Assembly: GCF_007828955.1 (NCBI RefSeq)
Contig: NZ_VIVR01000001.1
Span: 1,178,001-1,242,000 of the forward strand
Origin: Kitasatospora atroaurantiaca
GTDB taxonomy: Bacteria; Actinomycetota; Actinomycetes; Streptomycetales; Streptomycetaceae
Length of the DNA: 64,000 nucleotides
Direction: 5' to 3'
Position 1 is the stretch's first letter; each line of letters begins with the position of its first letter. Below the pieces are notes generated by a model. It did not search any database. It saw only the letters and a program-made list of their open reading frames with translations, and was not told where the DNA came from. This document shows positions 41,197 to 49,662 of the stretch, piece by piece. The translations under genes and the position numbers were made by a program.

Positions 41197-41964
41197 ATGA
41201 CCGAGCAGAGCACCAGCCCCCGCGTCGCGATCGTGACCGGCGCGGCGCGCGGAATCGGCGCCGCGACCGCTCAGCGGCTGGCCGCCGACGGGTACGCCGT
41301 CGCCGTGGTCGACCTGGAGGAGTCTGCGGGCAAGGACACCGTCGACAAGATCGTCGCGGCGGGCGGCCGGGCGCTGGCCGTCGGGGCCGACGTGTCCGAC
41401 GCCGAGCAGGTCCAGGCGGCCGTGGACCGGATCGCGGCCGAGCTCGGCACGCCGGTCGTCCTGGTCAACAACGCCGGGGTGCTCCGCGACAACCTGCTGT
41501 TCAAGATGTCCGAGTCGGACTGGGACACCGTCATGAACGTGCACCTCAGGGGCGCCTTCCTGATGACCCGTGCGGTCCAGAAGCACATGGTGGACGCCGG
41601 CTTCGGACGCATCGTCAACCTGTCCTCCTCCTCGGCCCAGGGCAACCGCGGCCAGGCCAACTACTCCGCCGCCAAGGCCGGCCTGCAGGGCTTCACCAAG
41701 ACCCTGGCCATCGAGCTCGGCAAGTTCGGCATCACGGCCAACGCCGTCGCCCCCGGCTTCATCGCGACCGACATGACGGCCGCCACCGCCGCGCGGGTGG
41801 GCATGGAGTTCGAGGCCTTCAAGCAGGCCGCGGCCACCCAGATCCCGGTCAACCGGGTCGGCGTGCCGGAGGACATCGCGCACACCATCTCGTTCCTCGC
41901 GAGCGAGGGCGCCGGATTCGTCTCCGGCCAGGTCATCTACGTCGCGGGCGGCCCGCTCGACTGA
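41197..41964 (+). CDS. Short-chain dehydrogenase, 3-oxoacyl-ACP reductase-like
   Basis: This 255-residue SDR has TGAARGIG at the NAD(P) loop, NNAG (VLVNNAGVLRDN), and the catalytic Ser-Tyr-Lys (NLSSSSAQGN, QANYSAAKAG). The C-terminal ASEGAGFVSGQVIYVAGGPL is typical of FabG-like reductases, though the usual final YVDGG is YVAGG. The ATG at 41197 follows GAGAGAGACGAG. It is monocistronic, followed by a long palindromic repeat. A role in fatty acid or secondary metabolism is possible; the sequence alone does not decide. Confidence 0.85.
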   Translation: MTEQSTSPRVAIVTGAARGIGAATAQRLAADGYAVAVVDLEESAGKDTVDKIVAAGGRALAVGADVSDAEQVQAAVDRIAAELGTPVVLVNNAGVLRDNLLFKMSESDWDTVMNVHLRGAFLMTRAVQKHMVDAGFGRIVNLSSSSAQGNRGQANYSAAKAGLQGFTKTLAIELGKFGITANAVAPGFIATDMTAATAARVGMEFEAFKQAAATQIPVNRVGVPEDIAHTISFLASEGAGFVSGQVIYVAGGPLD

Positions 41965-41998
41965 GCGCCTCCGCCGACAGGCAGCTCGGCAATCTTTC

Positions 41999-42074
41999 AG
42001 GGGCGCGGGGAACTGCGCGAAGCGGTAGGGCACAGGCCGTTGCCTTCCGATCTCGCGCAGTTCCCCGCGCCCCT
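41999..42074. repeat. Streptomyces palindromic repeat with 22-bp arms
   Basis: AGGGGCGCGGGGAACTGCGC at 41999 and its complement ending at 42074 enclose a 32-nt loop. It lies between the SDR gene and the convergent TetR gene and probably ends both transcripts. The same unit, interrupted, occurs at 24351-24467. Confidence 0.75.
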
Positions 42075-42093
42075 TTCGTGGCTGATCGGTTGC

Positions 42094-42699
42094 CTACTGG
42101 CGGAGCCTCTGACAACTCGGGGCGTCGTGGAGCAGGAGGTCGAGCACGGAGTCGATGTAGCCTGCCAGCCGATCGGCGTCGTCCAGCGGCAGCACCCCCG
42201 GCAACCGGGCGGCCAGCTGGTCGTGACCGACGTAAGCCGTGTAACCCAGCGTCGCGCGATGGACCGCGACGTCCGGCGGAAAGCCGATCTCCTCGAACAG
42301 CCCGACGATGTAGTCGATCCGCCGTTTCACCACGCGGCGCACCACGGGCGCGACGAGCCGGTGGTCGGCCGAGGCGAGCACGTTGACGGCCACGGCGTTC
42401 TCCCCCGCGTCCTCGCTCACCCGCGTGAACAGCATGCGCAATCGGGCCACCGGGTCCGGCTCGGTGGCCAGCGCCGCGATGGCCGCCTCGGTGAACCGCT
42501 CCTCCCAGAGCGAGAGCGCGGCGACGACGAGCGCCTCCCGATTGGCGAAGTGCCAGTAGAAGCTGCCCTTCGTGGTGCCGAGCCGCGCGGCCAGCGGCTC
42601 GACGGCCACCGCGGCGAGCCCGCCCTCCCCGAGTGCCGTGAGCGCAGCCGCCGCCCAGTCGTCCGCGGTCAGCCGTCGTCGCTCTTGCTCCATGTCCAT
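42094..42699 (-). CDS. TetR-family regulator
   Basis: This 201-residue regulator has the HTH LTADDWAAAALTALGEGGLA, VEPLAARLGTTKGSFYWHF, and a TetR C-terminal domain ending YIDSVLDLLLHDAPS. The ATG at 42699 lies inside a palindrome, and another palindrome is just beyond, both in the 58-bp gap to the divergent SRPBCC gene. It therefore very likely represses itself and that gene. The ligand is unknown. Confidence 0.85.
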   Translation of the reverse strand: MDMEQERRRLTADDWAAAALTALGEGGLAAVAVEPLAARLGTTKGSFYWHFANREALVVAALSLWEERFTEAAIAALATEPDPVARLRMLFTRVSEDAGENAVAVNVLASADHRLVAPVVRRVVKRRIDYIVGLFEEIGFPPDVAVHRATLGYTAYVGHDQLAARLPGVLPLDDADRLAGYIDSVLDLLLHDAPSCQRLRQ

Positions 42700-42710
42700 A
42701 CGCTAGCGTA
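42699..42710. promoter_or_regulatory. TetR operator candidate 1
   Basis: TACGCTAGCGTA is a perfect 12-bp palindrome overlapping the first base of the TetR gene. It shares CATACG/TACG half-sites with the second palindrome 10 bp away. Confidence 0.55.
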
Positions 42711-42719
42711 CGGTCCATT

Positions 42720-42737
42720 CCATACGCCGCCGTATGG
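42720..42737. promoter_or_regulatory. TetR operator candidate 2
   Basis: CCATACG-CCGC-CGTATGG has 7-bp perfect arms. It lies 20 bp before the SRPBCC GTG start. Together with candidate 1 it forms a compact two-site control region. Confidence 0.6.
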
Positions 42738-42757
42738 AGGCGCGCCGAGGAGGAAAC

Positions 42758-43243
42758 GTGCAGAACACCCAGCGCCGCACGATCGACGCACCCGCTGCGG
42801 AGGTGGGCGCCCTCCTGGCCCTGCTGAGCACACCGCAGGACCGGATCTGGCCCGTCCCCGCCTGGTCGCCCCTGCGCCTCGACGCCGGTCTCGCCGTCGG
42901 GTCGAGCGGTGGGCACGGCAGGATCCGGTACTCCGTGAGCGAGTACGAGCCCGGGCGACGGGTGCGGTTCACCTTCGCCCCCGGGCTCGGCCTCAGCGGC
43001 TGGCACGAGTTCCTGGTCGTCACCGACGGACCGGAGCGCTGTCAGGTCGTCCACACCGCCGAGGGGCGAGTCGAGGGCGGAATGCGCCTGCTGTGGCCGC
43101 TGGCGATCCGGTGGCTGCACGAGGCCCTGCTCCACGACCTGTTCGACAACATCCAGCGCGAGGTCACCGGCCGACCGCCTCAGCCGTCCCGCCGGTCGCC
43201 CTGGGTACGGCTGCTACGCCTGCGTTTCCACCCCAAGGCGTAG
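42758..43243 (+). CDS. SRPBCC-family protein
   Basis: This 161-residue protein has a START/Bet v1-like pattern: TQRRTIDAPAAEVGALLALL, YSVSEYEPGRRVRFTFAPGL, and a C-terminal helix LHEALLHDLFDNIQREVTGR. Such domains bind hydrophobic ligands or act as cyclases/aromatases. I chose the GTG at 42758 because GAGGAGG lies 5 nt upstream; the ATG at 42734 lies inside the palindrome. It is divergent from the TetR gene, which probably regulates it. Confidence 0.78.
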   Translation: MQNTQRRTIDAPAAEVGALLALLSTPQDRIWPVPAWSPLRLDAGLAVGSSGGHGRIRYSVSEYEPGRRVRFTFAPGLGLSGWHEFLVVTDGPERCQVVHTAEGRVEGGMRLLWPLAIRWLHEALLHDLFDNIQREVTGRPPQPSRRSPWVRLLRLRFHPKA

Positions 43244-43400
43244 CCGACCGGGCAGCTCAGAACTGATCGCAAGGCGCGCCACTGTGCGTTCGGGGCCGTC
43301 CGGGTGGACACTCGGGGTGCGGAGACCTGTCACCTGCGACAGGCACGGCGACCGACCGGGTCGGGCCCGGCCGGCGCTCGGATTCCCCGGGAGGCACTGC

Positions 43401-43592
43401 ATGAACGAGCCCACCGACGTCGATTCCTACCCCACGCCGGACCATCTGCTGCACACGGGTGCCGAACACCCGGTCGACCCCGAGGACCTCGTGATGGCCT
43501 CGGGGCGCACGCCCACCCCGGCACTCATCGAGAAGGCCCGGCAGGACCTCGCGAAGTACGGCGCCGCAGCCGTCGAACGTGTGCTGCCCTGA
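43401..43592 (+). CDS. Small hypothetical protein
   Basis: This 63-residue acidic protein (MNEPTDVDSYPTPDHLLHTG, then EDLVMASGRTPTPALIEKAR) has a good GGGAGG ribosome site and a terminator right after it, so it is probably real. It looks mostly disordered with a short C-terminal helix (IEKARQDLAKYGAAAVERVL). I do not recognise a family with confidence. Confidence 0.6.
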   Translation: MNEPTDVDSYPTPDHLLHTGAEHPVDPEDLVMASGRTPTPALIEKARQDLAKYGAAAVERVLP

Positions 43593-43611
43593 TCAACCCA
43601 CTCACTCACCA

Positions 43612-43641
43612 CTCAGGCCCCGCCCCCCGGCGGGGCCTGAG
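43612..43641 (+). terminator. Terminator after the small gene
   Basis: CTCAGGCCCCGCC and its exact complement with a CCCC loop, 20 nt past the stop of the 63-residue protein gene. Confidence 0.75.
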
Positions 43642-43732
43642 TGCGTTCCGCGCCCGCGGGGGTGTGGTCAAGCGCCACTCGGTGCGCTATACCTGCTCAT
43701 CAGTGCTCGTTCTTGCATGATGAGAGGTGCAT

Positions 43733-46456
43733 ATGCGCAGAACTTTGCAAGCCTGGCGAATGCGGCCCGCCTCCGTGGCCTTAGCCGCCGTACTCGCCCT
43801 GGCCGGGGCCACCGTCTCCCCGGCCCTGTCCACCCCCGCCGCCGCGGCGGCCGGCACCGCCGGTGCGGTCACCGGATTCAGCGCCAACGGTGCGGTGTAC
43901 GCCGTCTCCGCGGGCACCGCCAAGGCCCGGGTCAGCTTCGTGACCGACCAGGTCTTCCGGATCGAGCTGTCCCCCAACGGCCCCTTCACCGACCCCACCG
44001 GCTCGGACGTCGTCCTGCCGCAGGGCGCCCCGCCCGCCACCAGCTGGCGCGACGCGGGCGACCGCTACGAGATATCCACCGGCAAGGTCACCCTGCGGGT
44101 CTACAAGGCGGCGCTGCGGTTCGCCCTGTACCGGGCCGACGGGACGAAGGTCTGGGAGGAGTCCAAGCCGCTGTCCTGGGACGGCAAGGCCACCACCCAG
44201 ACCCTGGCCAGGGGCGCCACCGAGCAGTACTTCGGCGCCGGTGAGCAGAACGGCTCCTTCTCCCACCGGGGGAAGACCGTCCAGATCGGCGTCGACTACA
44301 ACTGGAACGAGGGCGGGCACCCCAACTCGGTGCCGTTCTACCTCTCCTCGGCCGGTTACGGGGTCTTCCGCAACACCTACGCCCCCGGCACCTACGCCTT
44401 CAACGACCCGGTCACCACCACCGAGCAGGAGATGCGCTTCGACGCGTACTACTTCGCCGGAGCCGGTGCCAAGGACGTGATCGGCCAGTACACCTCGCTC
44501 ACCGGCAAACCGTTCCTGCCGCCCGTCTACGGCCTGGAGATGGGCGACTCGGACTGCTACCTGCACAACGCCAACCGGGGCGAGCGGCACACCCTGGACG
44601 CGCTCAAGGTGGCCGACGACTACGTCAAGAACGACATGCCCAACGGCTGGATGCTGGTCAACGACGGCTACGGCTGCGGATACGAGAACCTGGCCGAGAC
44701 CGCCCAGGGCCTCCAGCAGCGCAAGATGCAGCTGGGCCTCTGGACGGAGAACGGCCTCAGCCGGCTCGCCGACCAGGTGAAGGCGGGCCAGCGGATCGCC
44801 AAGCTGGACGTCGCCTGGGTCGGCAACGGCTACAAGTTCGCCCTCGACGGCTGCAAGGCCGCCTACCAGGGCATCGAGGACAACAGCGACGCCCGCGGCT
44901 TCACCTGGGCACCCGAGAGCTGGTCCGGGGCGCAGCGCTGCGGGGTCCAGTGGAGCGGCGACCAGTCCGGCAGCTGGGACTACATCCGCTGGCAGATCCC
45001 GACCTACGCCGGCGCCACCATGTCCGGCATGGCGTACAACACCGGTGACGTGGACGGCATCTTCGGCGGCAGTCCCCAGACCTACACCCGCGACCTGCAG
45101 TGGAAGTCCTTCCTGCCGGCCGTGATGTCGATGGACGGCTGGGCGCCGAGCGACAAGCAGCCGTACCGGTACGGCGAGCCCTACACCTCGATCAACCGGA
45201 AGTACCTGAAGCTCAAGGAGTCGCTGCTGCCCTACATGTACAGCTACGCCGCCGAGGCGAACCGTACGGGCGTCGGACCGGTGCGGCCGCTGGCGCTGGA
45301 GTACCCGGACGACCCGGTGACGGCCACCGACGCCGCGAAGTACGAGTTCCTCAGCGGCGAGGACTTCCTGGTCGCCCCCGTCTATGCGGACAGCTCCGTG
45401 CGCGACGGCATCTACCTGCCCAAGGGCACCTGGGTCGACTACTGGTCGGGCCGCACCTACCAGGGGCCGACCACCGTCAACGGGTACAGCGCGCCGCTCG
45501 ACACGCTCCCGCTGTTCGTGAAGGCGGGAGCCGCGGTGCCGATGTGGCCCGGGATCAGCTCCTACCTGGACCGGACGGCGGCCTCGCCGCTCGCCTGGGA
45601 CGTCTACCCGCAGGGGCACAGCAGTTTCAGCCTCTACGAGGACGACGGGGTGACCAAGCAGCACCGCCAGGGGAAGTCCGCCACCCAGACCGCCGAGGTG
45701 AACGCCCCCACCAGCGGGGCCGGCCAGGTGCGGATCGACGTCTCGGCGAGCGTCGGTGACTTCACCGGCAAGCAGGCCGCGCGGCCGTACCTGTTCAGCG
45801 TGCACAGCACCACCGCACCCGGCCAGGTCACGCTCGGCGGGCGGGCGCTGCCGAAGCTCACGAGCAAGGCGGCCTTCGACGCGGCCGGCGAGGGCTGGTG
45901 GTACGACGCGGCCGACCGTACGGGCGTCGTCCAGGTGAAGACGGCGGCGATCAGCACCTCGGCGGCCTTCCAGCTGGTGCTGGACGGCGCCAGCGCGGTC
46001 GGCGGTCCCGGCGGCGGACCGGCGGGTGACGTCTGGGCGAGCGACCTGCCCTGGCTGACCCAGGCCAACGGCTGGGGCCCGGCCGAGCGGGACCGCAGCA
46101 ACGGCGAGACCGGTGCGGCGGACGGCCACCCGATCACGCTGAACGGGACCGTCTTCCAGAAGGGCATCGGCGCGCACGCCGACTCCGATCTGGAGATCCT
46201 CACCGGCGGGCGCTGCTCGTCCTTCACCGCGACCGTCGGCATCGACGACGAGATCAACGGCTACGGCGACGTGACCTTCTCGGTGGTGGCCGACGGGAAG
46301 ACCCTCTGGACCTCGCCCACGGTGACCTGGCAGTCGGCACCGCTGGCCATCACCGTGCCGCTCGGCGCGGCGGACCGGGTCCATCTGAAGATCACCGCGG
46401 TCGGCACCAAGACCGGCGACCACGGTGACTGGGCGGCGGCCAAGTTCCACTGCTAG
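43733..46456 (+). CDS. Secreted GH31 glycosidase with C-terminal NPCBM domain
   Basis: This 907-residue enzyme has a signal peptide (MRRTLQAWRMRPASVALAAV, cleavage near AAAAAG) and a GH31 catalytic domain. The nucleophile is Asp359 in IAKLDVAWVG and the acid/base Asp410 in VQWSGDQSGSW. EFLSGEDFLVAPVY marks the barrel end. The C-terminal ~150 residues (SDLPWLTQANGWGPAERDRS, KGIGAHADSDLEILTGGRCS) form an NPCBM carbohydrate-binding module. KLDVAWVG is typical of a GH31 branch near dextran/alpha-1,6-acting enzymes. It is probably an extracellular alpha-glucan-degrading or transferring enzyme. The ATG at 43733 has GAGAGG upstream; a GTG six bases earlier is rejected. Confidence 0.85.
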   Translation: MRRTLQAWRMRPASVALAAVLALAGATVSPALSTPAAAAAGTAGAVTGFSANGAVYAVSAGTAKARVSFVTDQVFRIELSPNGPFTDPTGSDVVLPQGAPPATSWRDAGDRYEISTGKVTLRVYKAALRFALYRADGTKVWEESKPLSWDGKATTQTLARGATEQYFGAGEQNGSFSHRGKTVQIGVDYNWNEGGHPNSVPFYLSSAGYGVFRNTYAPGTYAFNDPVTTTEQEMRFDAYYFAGAGAKDVIGQYTSLTGKPFLPPVYGLEMGDSDCYLHNANRGERHTLDALKVADDYVKNDMPNGWMLVNDGYGCGYENLAETAQGLQQRKMQLGLWTENGLSRLADQVKAGQRIAKLDVAWVGNGYKFALDGCKAAYQGIEDNSDARGFTWAPESWSGAQRCGVQWSGDQSGSWDYIRWQIPTYAGATMSGMAYNTGDVDGIFGGSPQTYTRDLQWKSFLPAVMSMDGWAPSDKQPYRYGEPYTSINRKYLKLKESLLPYMYSYAAEANRTGVGPVRPLALEYPDDPVTATDAAKYEFLSGEDFLVAPVYADSSVRDGIYLPKGTWVDYWSGRTYQGPTTVNGYSAPLDTLPLFVKAGAAVPMWPGISSYLDRTAASPLAWDVYPQGHSSFSLYEDDGVTKQHRQGKSATQTAEVNAPTSGAGQVRIDVSASVGDFTGKQAARPYLFSVHSTTAPGQVTLGGRALPKLTSKAAFDAAGEGWWYDAADRTGVVQVKTAAISTSAAFQLVLDGASAVGGPGGGPAGDVWASDLPWLTQANGWGPAERDRSNGETGAADGHPITLNGTVFQKGIGAHADSDLEILTGGRCSSFTATVGIDDEINGYGDVTFSVVADGKTLWTSPTVTWQSAPLAITVPLGAADRVHLKITAVGTKTGDHGDWAAAKFHC

Positions 46457-46465
46457 CCGCTCCGG

Positions 46466-46505
46466 CGGCCGCTTCCGCAGGCCCCCCACCCTGCGGAAGC
46501 GGCCG
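46466..46505 (+). terminator. Terminator after the secreted GH31 gene
   Basis: A 16-bp perfect stem (CGGCCGCTTCCGCAGG and complement) with an 8-nt loop starts 9 nt past the stop. Confidence 0.8.
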
Positions 46506-46628
46506 TCCCCCTCGGGCGAACGGGCCGAGGGCACGCGCCGGAGCTCGCGGAGAGAGACGGGTCACAGCCGCGTGACGGATCCCGGACCGGGCCGGGTCCT
46601 CGCAGGTCCAGAAGGTAGTGTCGAGGCC

Positions 46629-47366
46629 GTGCGAGCCCAGACCCGACCCTCCGACACCAGGTATGCGCCATCCCCCGAGACAGGCGCCCCCGAGGCCGGA
46701 TGGCCGCCGATGAGCCGCCGCCACGCCATCCTCTTCGGACTGACCGGTCTGATCTACCTTCTCGTCGTGGTCGCCGTGGTGTGCGACACCACGCTGGTGG
46801 ACCTCGACTGGGCCCTGAAGCAGCTCAGGCCGTACAAGCGCTGGCCGGACGTCCAGCCGCTGCTGAACATCTGGATCGTGGCGGGCCAGCGCGGGCCCTC
46901 CGCGATCGTCGCCTGCCTCTGGCTGGGGTGGCGCTCGTACCGGACCCGGACGGCTCGGCCACTGCTGGTGATGGGGGCGGCGCTGCTGCTGCTGAACATC
47001 ACGGTCGGCGGGGTGAAGATCGTCACCGGCCGGCTCGGGCCGCACTACGCGCACTACATCGGCTCCCCCGAGCTCTTCTCGGGCGGAACGATCTTCCCCT
47101 CCGGGCACACCGCCAACGCCGTGGTGACCTGGGGCGTGCTGGCCTATCTGGCCGTCCGCTGGCGCCGCCTCGGCACGGTACTGGCCGGCCTGACGGCCGT
47201 CTCGATCGGGCTGACCACCGTCTACCTCGGCACCCACTGGGTGTCGGACGTCTTCGCAGGCTGGGCGGCGGGCGTGCTGGTGCTGCTGGCGCTGCCCCTG
47301 GTCGAACCACTCCTCGCCGCCGCCGACGAGCGGATCACCGCGCTCTGGCGGGCACCGGGCCGATGA
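46629..47366 (+). CDS. PAP2-family phosphatase
   Basis: This membrane protein of about 245 residues has the three phosphatidic acid phosphatase motifs: KIVTGRLGP, FPSGHTANA, and TTVYLGTHWVSDVFAG. About six membrane helices are visible. Members dephosphorylate lipid phosphates such as phosphatidate or undecaprenyl diphosphate. I took the GTG at 46629 with modest support; an ATG at 46710 (MSRRHAILFGLTG) is the alternative and gives 218 residues. It stands alone after the GH31 terminator. Confidence 0.8.
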   Translation: MRAQTRPSDTRYAPSPETGAPEAGWPPMSRRHAILFGLTGLIYLLVVVAVVCDTTLVDLDWALKQLRPYKRWPDVQPLLNIWIVAGQRGPSAIVACLWLGWRSYRTRTARPLLVMGAALLLLNITVGGVKIVTGRLGPHYAHYIGSPELFSGGTIFPSGHTANAVVTWGVLAYLAVRWRRLGTVLAGLTAVSIGLTTVYLGTHWVSDVFAGWAAGVLVLLALPLVEPLLAAADERITALWRAPGR

Positions 47367-47398
47367 CCGGCCGTCACGGGTGTTCGGCCCACAAGTGA

Positions 47399-47587
47399 TC
47401 AGCCGGTCCAGCAGCGCTCGACCACACCCTCGCGGACGGTGAAGTTGAGCCGCCCCTCGCGGTACTCCATGGTGATCAGCGCATCGGGTTCCAGCAGCCG
47501 CACGAGCTCCCAGCCCCGCTCGACGGCCAGGGCCCTGGCCTCCTCGACCGGCAGGCCGACGTAGTCGCTCTCCTGCTCCACTGCCAC
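47399..47587 (-). CDS. Peptidase inhibitor I78-family protein
   Basis: This 62-residue protein has the I78 pattern DYVGLPVEEARALAVERGWE, VRLLEPDALITMEYREGRLN and NFTVREGVVERCWTG. Members resemble potato inhibitor I and block serine proteases. There is no signal peptide, so an intracellular role is likely; inhibition is inferred from the family. The GTG at 47587 has GAGAGGGG upstream. Confidence 0.78.
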   Translation of the reverse strand: MAVEQESDYVGLPVEEARALAVERGWELVRLLEPDALITMEYREGRLNFTVREGVVERCWTG

Positions 47588-47651
47588 TGCCCCTCTCCAT
47601 CGCCGGACGTACGCTGGAATCGTAGACCGGCGGGGCGGAGGCGATCAGGCA

Positions 47652-47927
47652 ATGCGTCCGGCGAAGACTCCACGGCAGTGGCACAGCGGCACCGAACCGG
47701 CCACCGCCCGCAGCGACCTGAAGCTCCGGTTCCTGCTGTCCGTCACCTTCACCCCGCTCTTCGCGCTGGCGACGGCGGGTTTCGCGGTGTGGGCCGCCCG
47801 TACGACGCCCGGCAGCACGCCGAGACAGAGCACGCTGATCGGCTTCGCGGTCTGCTGCGGACTGCTGACCATCTTCGCGCTGGTGGACCTCTGCGTGGTG
47901 ATCCGACGCCGCCGGACGGAACTGTGA
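47652..47927 (+). CDS. DUF6343-type small membrane protein
   Basis: This 91-residue protein has a polar N-terminus with a GTEPATARSDLKLR motif, then two hydrophobic helices (FLLSVTFTPLFALATAGFAV and STLIGFAVCCGLLTIFALVD), and a short basic end. The motif and topology fit the actinobacterial DUF6343 group. Function is unknown. It converges on the aldehyde dehydrogenase gene with a 7-bp gap. Confidence 0.7.
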   Translation: MRPAKTPRQWHSGTEPATARSDLKLRFLLSVTFTPLFALATAGFAVWAARTTPGSTPRQSTLIGFAVCCGLLTIFALVDLCVVIRRRRTEL

Positions 47928-47934
47928 CGATCCG

Positions 47935-49488
47935 TCAGCTCTCGCGGCGCCCGTCCACCCGGCGCGGGACTGCGAGCGGATTGGCGTCGTGCAGCTCGGG
48001 CGGCAGCAGCTCCGGCGGGCCGTTCTGGTAGCTGACCGGCCGCAGCCAGCGTTCGATCGCCGTACCGCCGACAGAGGTCGAGGTACTGGTGGTCGCGGGG
48101 TAGGGCCCGCCGTGGTGCATCGCCGGAGCCACGGCGACACCCGTCGGCCAGCCGTCCACCACCAGCCGCCCGGCCAGCGGTACCAGGCGTTGCAGCAGGG
48201 CGGCAGCCTCGGGCCCACGCTCGTCGGCGGCGAGCTGGACGGTGGCCGTGAGATTCCCGGCGAGCCGGTCGAGTACCGCGGCCAGCTCCTCGGTGCCCGA
48301 GTAGCGGACCAGGACGGTGAGCGGGCCGAAGCACTCCTCGAGGAGCTCCTCGCGGAGCTCCGCGGCCGCCACCGCGAGCACCCCGGCGCGGACGGCCAGC
48401 GGTGCGCCTTCGACGGGGGCCGAGCCGGCGGCCAGCAGCACCTCGACCCCGGGGAACGCGCTTCGCTGCTCCACGCCCGCCAGGAAGGCCTCGCGGATCC
48501 GGGGATCCAGCAGCGGCCCGGCCGGAGCCTGCCCGGCGGCTGCGACCAGGGCCTTCTCCAGGGCGGGCTCCCCGGCAGGGACCAGGACCAGCCCGGGCTT
48601 GACGCAGAACTGGCCGTTGCCCAGGGTGAAGGAGCCCGCCAGGCCGGCACCGAGCTCCTCCGCCCGGGTGGCGGCGGCTCGCTCGGTGACCAGCACCGGG
48701 TTCAGGCTGCCGAGCTCGCCGTGGAAGGGGATCGGCCGCGGCCGCGCGGCCGCCACGTCGTGCAGGGCACGCCCGCCCCGCACCGAGCCGGTGAAGCCGA
48801 CCGCGGCGGTGAGCGGGTGGCGGACGAGTTCCAGTCCGGCCTCCAGGCCGTGGACCAGGCCGAGAACGCCCTCCGGCACGCCGATCGCGCGCGCGGCCTC
48901 CCGGATCAGCCCGGCGCAGAGCTCGCCGGTGGCGGGGTGGTCGGGGTGAGCCTTGACCACTACTGGGCAGCCTGCCGCCAGGGCGCTCGCGGTGTCACCG
49001 CCGGGGACGCTGAAGGCGAGCGGGAAGTTGCTCGCGGAGAAGACGGCGACCACACCGAGCGGGAGCTTCATCCGGCGCAGGTCGGGCCGGGCGAGGGCCG
49101 GGTCGGCGTGGTCGATCACGACATCCAGGAAGGCGCCCTCGTCCACGATGTCCGCGAAGGCCCGCAACTGGTAGGTCGTGCGGGCGAGTTCACCGGTGAG
49201 CCGGGGCACACCGAGTGCGGTCTCGGCGTCGGCCGTGGCGATGACCTCCTCGGCGGCCGACTCCAGCCGCTCCGCCGCAGCCCGGAGCAGGGCGGCACGC
49301 AGGGCGCGGTCGGCGAGCGCGGGTTCGGCCGCCGCGGCGGCGCGTACCGCCCGGTCGACGTCCGGCGGTCCGGCCTCGACCGCCACCTGCGCGCGCTGTT
49401 CACCGGTCCGCGGATCGGCGCTCCACACCGGAACGGTCTGCACTGCCTCGGGCTGCACTGCGTCGGGCTTCACTGCGTCGGACTGCAC
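47935..49488 (-). CDS. Aldehyde dehydrogenase, 2-oxoglutarate semialdehyde (2,5-dioxovalerate) dehydrogenase type
   Basis: This 517-residue enzyme should oxidise 2,5-dioxovalerate to 2-oxoglutarate, the last step of oxidative uronate breakdown. The features of the NADP-type KGSADH subgroup are VVAVFSASNFPLAFSVPGGD, FTGSVRGGRAL, the catalytic Glu in FHGELGSLNPV, and the Cys in GNGQFCVKPG. The GTG at 49488 has GAGGAGG 9 nt upstream; the first ~17 codons are a repetitive AVQ/AVK segment. It is divergent from the IclR gene across a region with a GTTCAGTATGCTGAAC palindrome. The substrate is assigned from family and locus. Confidence 0.85.
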   Translation of the reverse strand: MQSDAVKPDAVQPEAVQTVPVWSADPRTGEQRAQVAVEAGPPDVDRAVRAAAAAEPALADRALRAALLRAAAERLESAAEEVIATADAETALGVPRLTGELARTTYQLRAFADIVDEGAFLDVVIDHADPALARPDLRRMKLPLGVVAVFSASNFPLAFSVPGGDTASALAAGCPVVVKAHPDHPATGELCAGLIREAARAIGVPEGVLGLVHGLEAGLELVRHPLTAAVGFTGSVRGGRALHDVAAARPRPIPFHGELGSLNPVLVTERAAATRAEELGAGLAGSFTLGNGQFCVKPGLVLVPAGEPALEKALVAAAGQAPAGPLLDPRIREAFLAGVEQRSAFPGVEVLLAAGSAPVEGAPLAVRAGVLAVAAAELREELLEECFGPLTVLVRYSGTEELAAVLDRLAGNLTATVQLAADERGPEAAALLQRLVPLAGRLVVDGWPTGVAVAPAMHHGGPYPATTSTSTSVGGTAIERWLRPVSYQNGPPELLPPELHDANPLAVPRRVDGRRES

Positions 49489-49587
49489 TTGCGCGGGCCT
49501 CCTCACCGAGGTGCCGGTCGGGTAGCGTCCGCTGCGCGGGACTGATGCAGCGCGAGTCGGACCACCCCGGTCCCACACCCTGGATCT

Positions 49588-49603
49588 GTTCAGTATGCTG
49601 AAC
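49588..49603. promoter_or_regulatory. IclR-type operator between semialdehyde dehydrogenase and iclR
   Basis: GTTCAGTATGCTGAAC is a perfect palindrome with 6-bp arms. It shares GTTCA-N6-TGAAC with sites upstream of the pectate lyase gene and, with one mismatch, between kdgD and the ABC operon. Confidence 0.75.
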
Positions 49604-49662
49604 GCCATACGACTATTTGAACTCGCGGGACACTACGCCGCGCAACAGAAGGGGTCAAGGGC

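Noticed and set aside
47399..47587. Toxin-antitoxin partner for the I78 and DUF6343 small genes
   Set aside because: They are divergent, each fits a known non-toxin family, and no overlap or paired layout is seen.
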